Assembly: GCA_025677815.1 (NCBI GenBank)
Contig: JAIXMP010000006.1
Span: forward strand, 1,550,001-1,614,000
Length of the DNA: 64,000 nt
From: Phascolomyces articulosus
Taxonomy: Eukaryota; Mucoromycota; Mucoromycetes; Mucorales; Lichtheimiaceae
Direction of reading: 5' to 3'
Position numbers and translations under genes: made by a program
Part shown: in pieces, positions 59,798 to 64,000 of the stretch
Numbering within the stretch: the first letter of the stretch is position 1
Layout of the letters: the number at the start of each line of letters is the position of its first letter
Notes under the pieces: model-generated
The model's input: only the letters and a program-made list of their open reading frames with translations
The model's database searches: none
Told to the model about the DNA's origin: nothing

Positions 59798-61405
59798 ATG
59801 GCTACTGCTACCAATACACACTCTGTAAGAACCGCAATGACTCCTTCTTCTTGTAAGGAGGGTCCTTCGTCACCTCTCTTTATTGCCTCAGTAGATGACC
59901 CGCGAGTCGCTCAACCCGTCATCTTGACTTCCTTTGATTCGTTACCTTCTCCTCCTATGGGAAGTAGTAGTACCACAAGTAGTACATCGCCCAACAGCTG
60001 TGCCTCTCCTACTTCTTCCATTTACTTTGGTGAACACGTTGAAACTCTTGGTGAAAAGAGAAAACGTCATGATGCAGATCATTTTTATCATCTTGGTATG
60101 AGTAAATCGGCTGCTGCTGCTGGTAAGTCTAACTCTACTACCTAGTACAACCAATGGTCACTTCTTTTCCTTGTTGACTAACAAAAATATACTTTTTCTT
60201 TTTCTAATAGCAGCTGAATATGGTTCTCCTCGAGATGGTGGTATGTATTTCTTTTCAATTACTCTCAATTAATATATATATTAATCTACAATGAATCGAA
60301 TAACTCATCATAATTATCAATTGATCCATTCTATTAGAAACAAGCGATGACTCAAGTCATTGGAGCCGTAAACCCGGTCCAAAGCCAATGTCAGATGGCG
60401 AAGACTTATCCATTGACGTAAGTATTTATAAAATAAATAAATAAAGCATCTACTATCTACTTGATAGGTCAAAAAAATAAAAGGTTTTACTATGCCTTTA
60501 CGCATTGACCTAGTGAGCTAGTAATTACTAGCTGACCACCCCTTCACATGTAGAGAGAGAGAAAAAAAAATACTAACGTCAATTGGGGGGCGGTGGAATT
60601 TCATTTTTCTTAGATTGACAACGAAGATCCTAAAGTCAAACGTAAAGTCCAAAACCGAGCAGCTCAACGTGCCTTTCGAGAACGAAAAGAACGTTATGTA
60701 AAAGAATTAGAATCGAAAATTAAACAAGTACAAGATAATCATTTACATGCTACAGCACAATTAATTCAAGAAAATCAACATTTAAGATCCATTGTGTATC
60801 GTTTGGAAGCCGAAAATTTTGCATTGAAAGGCATACATATCCAATTTCCTATTCATCCTAGTCCTTATCCATCAAATACTTCAACCACATCTACCAACAA
60901 TACAACTACACCTCATCATCCACATAGCATGCTTCCACCACCACCATCTACATCCCATCATCATACAACATCCCCTACTCGATCCTCTCGAGATGTTCAA
61001 TATACATTTTCCATAAGTACACCTGCCACACTTCGACCCAAGATGTTTAGTCATAAAGAAGATCGAGAACAAGAAGCACAATTTACTCGTTTACTTCAAG
61101 AACAAGTCTCCAATGACGCCATTGAACAATTATTATCTCAACCTTTATTTGACACTTGTGGCGGACTGATTGCACCCTATGTCACGAGTAAAGGAGAAGA
61201 GGAACCATCGAACAATAAGCTCTTAACCTGCCCAATTATTTGGCAGCGTCTATGCAAACATACTAGATTCTCTTATTTCACGATGGAAGAATTATGTCAG
61301 GAGGTGAGGAAGCACGCTAAATGTACCGAAGAAGGTCCTGCGGTAACAGAAGCGGAAATGAAAGAGATCTTACGCTTCATGGATACAAAGAATTACAAAA
61401 AGTAA
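59798..61405 (+). CDS. Yap1/Pap1-type bZIP transcription factor
   Basis: Four exons (59798-60122, 60211-60240, 60338-60417, 60614-61405) encode 408 aa. The basic region (about 153-176) has RKVQNRAAQRAFRERKERY, the NxxAQxxFR signature of the fungal AP-1 family, followed by a leucine zipper with heptads through QENQHLRSIVYRLEAENFAL. The C-terminus has a cysteine-rich domain: LLTCPIIWQRLCKH, EELCQEVRKHAKCTEEG. In Yap1 and Pap1 this domain forms disulfides under peroxide stress, masks the nuclear export signal and keeps the factor nuclear. The N-terminus is Ser/Pro-rich. The 30-bp second exon is unusually small but keeps the frame. Expected targets are thioredoxin, catalase and multidrug transporter genes, by family knowledge only. 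Confidence 0.93.
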
Positions 61406-62519
61406 ATAATTCTTTCTCACTCATTTTTATATATATATATACATATCTAACATCTACTTCTTCTTTCATTGTATTGTTCACCCTCCCAAAAAAAAAAAAA
61501 AAAAAAAAAAAAAGAATCCATATTGTAAATAACAAAGACAACATTTTATAACATCATTTTTATTATTAATATTATTTTTTTTATTACCAAAATTTCATTC
61601 CACTTAAGCATTTATATATTCCATTATCCAAAACAACTTATTCACTATTACTATGAGACACACACACACACACACTATGTAAAAATTTTTAAATAAAAAA
61701 AATTATCTTTTTTTCTTCTTTCCCCAAAATTATCAAAAAAAAATTGGCCGGGGTTGGCTTCGTAATTGGTGTAACAAATTGACTGGAGGGGTCAGTTTAG
61801 TAAAGAAATAAAGCTTTAAGATTGGTCAAGAGAGGTGTCACAGTAAAACCGTGTGAAGCTGTCTGAGTTTCTTTTTTAGATAGATTGAATAAATGAGAGA
61901 GCCCGCCAAGGATTATTTATAATAATAGTCTCTATACCTCGGAAGTGACAGGAAAAGGCGTGGGGACCTTAGGGTGGCTTATTCTTATTGGGTTTCATCC
62001 GTGGATTATGGAGAAAATGCGGAGAAACGTTTTTCTTGAACTTGATGTGGGGGAGAATTAAGAAAAATAGAAAAAATAATAATCCAATCTTTCCTTCGCT
62101 TCCCTTATAGGTCTATTGACTTTAGGTAATTTTTTTGACACAACCTATACACACTTATACTGTTGTTTACTTAAGGGTCCTTCCCTTTTGTATTATGTCA
62201 TTGACCCTACTCAGGGTTCTCTTTTCGTCCCTTTTCTTTCAACATAGTCCCTTATTCGTTCTTTATATAAAAAAAAAATTAAATAACGCAAACCTGGTTT
62301 CATCTGTCTGGGAGGTAAAAAAAAAAAAAAAAATAACATGTTTATTATTGCTTATTGCTTTTGCTTGTTTGCAGATAATATATAAATACCCCGAAGCTTT
62401 TTTTTTTCCCTTTTTCTTTTTTCTTATTTTCTTCACCTTTTTTTTTTTTTCTTTATTACTCCACATTTTTTCCTTAATAATAATAATCTTTACTATAAAA
62501 TAATATACAAATCACACAT
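61406..62519. other. intergenic between bZIP and UNC93-like genes
   Basis: No gene supported. Contains a 26-base poly-A run (61488-61513), an (AC)n tract near 61660-61675 and a very T-rich leader (62395-62470) before the transporter start. Long homopolymers here may be assembly-sensitive. Confidence 0.55.
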
Positions 62520-64000
62520 ATGACCAATCTTCGTACGATTCTTTTTCAAAGACTAGCATCACCTTTAGTCCAAGTCATTCTTTTGGGTTTTGTCTGTCTT
62601 TGTTGTCCAGGCATGTTTAATGCCCTGAATGGTCTTGGTGCTGGTGGTATGATGGCATCTGACATTCAGTTGACCAATTCTGCCAATAGTGCTTTGTATG
62701 CTTGTTTTGCTGTCGTCGGTTTCTTTGCTGGTACTGTCACCAATACATTAGGTGTCAAAACAACTTTGACAGTATGTATTACTTTCCCACATCCTCTCGA
62801 TTTGGAGAGAAATCTATTAATTTTTGTAACAAAAAAAATAAAATAAAATAAAAAAAAAACTCACTCCATATCATCATATGATTTTATAGATCGGTTCCGT
62901 CGGATATGCTGTTTATTCAGCTTCCTTATGGGTCTATGATAGAAAACAAGTATCTGGTTTTGTGATTGCTGCTGGTGCCATTTTGGGTTGTTGTGCTGGT
63001 GTCTTTTGGTCAGCCCAAGGAGCTATCATGATGTCTTATCCTGAAGAAAAAAATAAGGGCAAATATGTTGCCATTTTCTGGGCTCTTTTTAATATTGGTG
63101 GTATTCTTGGATCTGTCATTACTTTGGGTATTAATCTCCAAAGTGGTGGTTCAGGAGGTGTTTCTACCGGTACTTATACTGCCTTTGTCATTATCATGAT
63201 TGTTGGTATCTTTTCATCTTTATTACTTGCTCCTCCTTCTATGGTTGTGCGTAGTGATGGTTCACATGTCACTGTTCCCAAACATGCTCACTGGAAAGAA
63301 GAATTGAAAGGTGTTATTCATGTTTGGAAAGAATGGCGTATCATTTGTTTGGTAAGCTTTTTTTTTTTGATTTCTTGTTACATTTCTAAAAATATATAAT
63401 TTTCTCCATTACCACGTTCTTTCCATCCCCCTTTCTTTCCATGATTTGCTCCACATACATAATGCATTGCATTGCATCTGATGCTGAGTAATTAAAAATC
63501 AACTAATATAAAATATAATTAAATAGATTCCCGCATTTATTGCATCCAATTGGTTCTATGCCTATCAATTTCACGTTAACGCCGTCTATTTCGATGCTAC
63601 CACCCGTGCTTTGAATGGAACTATGTATTGGGGTATGCAAATCATTGGTTCCATGATTTTCGGTTTTATTCTTGATTATCAAGGCTTGACTCGACGTACC
63701 AGAGCGCTTATAGGTGCTGGTATTCTTTTTGTTGTCATGATGGCCATTTGGGCTGGTGGTTTTGTATTCCAACTTTCCTTTGAAAATGATTACGATGACC
63801 CAATCCATTGGGACGATTGGCGATTTGGTCGTCCTTTCCTTCTTTACATCATGTATGGTTTATCTGATGCTTTATATCAATCTTACATGTATTGGTTGAT
63901 GGGTGCCATGTCCAATGATCCTGCTTTGCTTGCTCGTTATGCTGGTTTTTACAAGGCCATGCAATCAGCTGGTGCTGCCATTTCCTTTGGTATTGATTCA
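62520..64000 (+). CDS. UNC93-like MFS transporter (5' part, runs off the window)
   Basis: Three exons are visible (62520-62771, 62890-63351, 63527 to the window end), all in phase 0, giving 396 aa so far; the 3' end is missing. Hydrophobic helices are evident: VQVILLGFVCLCCPGMFNAL, ALYACFAVVGFFAGTVTNTL, VIAAGAILGCCAGVFWSAQG, IFWALFNIGGILGSVITLG, FVIIMIVGIFSSLLLAPPS, and further ones after IPAFIASNWFYAYQFH. FNALNGLGAGG near the N-terminus and the CAGVFWSAQGAIMMSYPEE motif are typical of fungal UNC93-like (DUF895) MFS proteins. Their substrates are mostly unknown. It lies on the same strand as the bZIP gene, but no functional link is shown. Confidence 0.88.

Noticed and set aside
1..64000. CRISPR arrays, bacterial operons, attachment sites or prophage-like genes
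   Set aside because: Spliceosomal introns and fungal housekeeping genes run through the window; the only regular repeats are microsatellites.

Overview
The window is fungal nuclear DNA and most resembles an early-diverging filamentous fungus of the Mucoromycota (Mucorales-like). The reasons are very AT-rich spacers, short introns (about 50-260 bp) with GTAAGT/GTATGT donors and TAG/CAG acceptors, single-gene transcription units, Asn/Gln/Thr/His-rich low-complexity tracts, and gene families that I associate with this group. The genus is not resolved; the assignment is inference.

Layout. 1-6.2 kb: gene-free AT-rich DNA with an (ATT)n tract and an LTR-like segment, then an inverted duplication of one gene of unknown function, with a truncated plus copy (2584-4012) and a nearly complete minus copy (4223-5973) carrying one frameshift. 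6.7-9.0 kb: a decayed Mutator-like (MULE) transposase gene with a SWIM zinc finger. 9-13.2 kb: no gene, but one copy of a dispersed repeat that recurs at 33 kb. 13.2-21.6 kb: conserved housekeeping block with a Whi3/Scw1-type RNA-binding protein, inositol-3-phosphate synthase (INO1) and, convergent with it, GET4. 21.6-38 kb: accessory region holding five same-strand, intronless genes for tiny proteins (63-90 aa), each essentially one WWE-like domain, spaced 2-3 kb apart except where a broken HET-domain gene sits between the fourth and fifth. 38-48.5 kb: divergent pair of an F-box/LRR protein (minus) and a UBR1-type N-recognin E3 ligase (plus, seven exons, 2300 aa). 51.8-64 kb: a polytopic membrane protein, a secreted membrane-anchored protein resembling periplasmic binding proteins, a Yap1/Pap1-type bZIP factor, and the 5' part of a UNC93-like transporter that runs off the window.

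How the parts relate. The housekeeping genes cover mRNA control, inositol synthesis, tail-anchored protein targeting, ubiquitin-dependent degradation and oxidative-stress transcription; no operon-like grouping is seen. The most unusual content is the WWE-like array. The five units share a TATA box 115-143 bp before the ATG, an intronless single-domain ORF and a G-poor, pyrimidine-rich downstream stretch, and three share a CGCCA/GTCG element just above the TATA box. WWE domains elsewhere read ADP-ribose chains as modules of larger proteins, so a same-strand family of free-standing WWE-like peptides beside a HET-type gene is the best candidate for an undescribed system here. Both pseudogenes with clear stops (MULE and HET) carry nonsense changes that fit C-to-T/G-to-A transitions.
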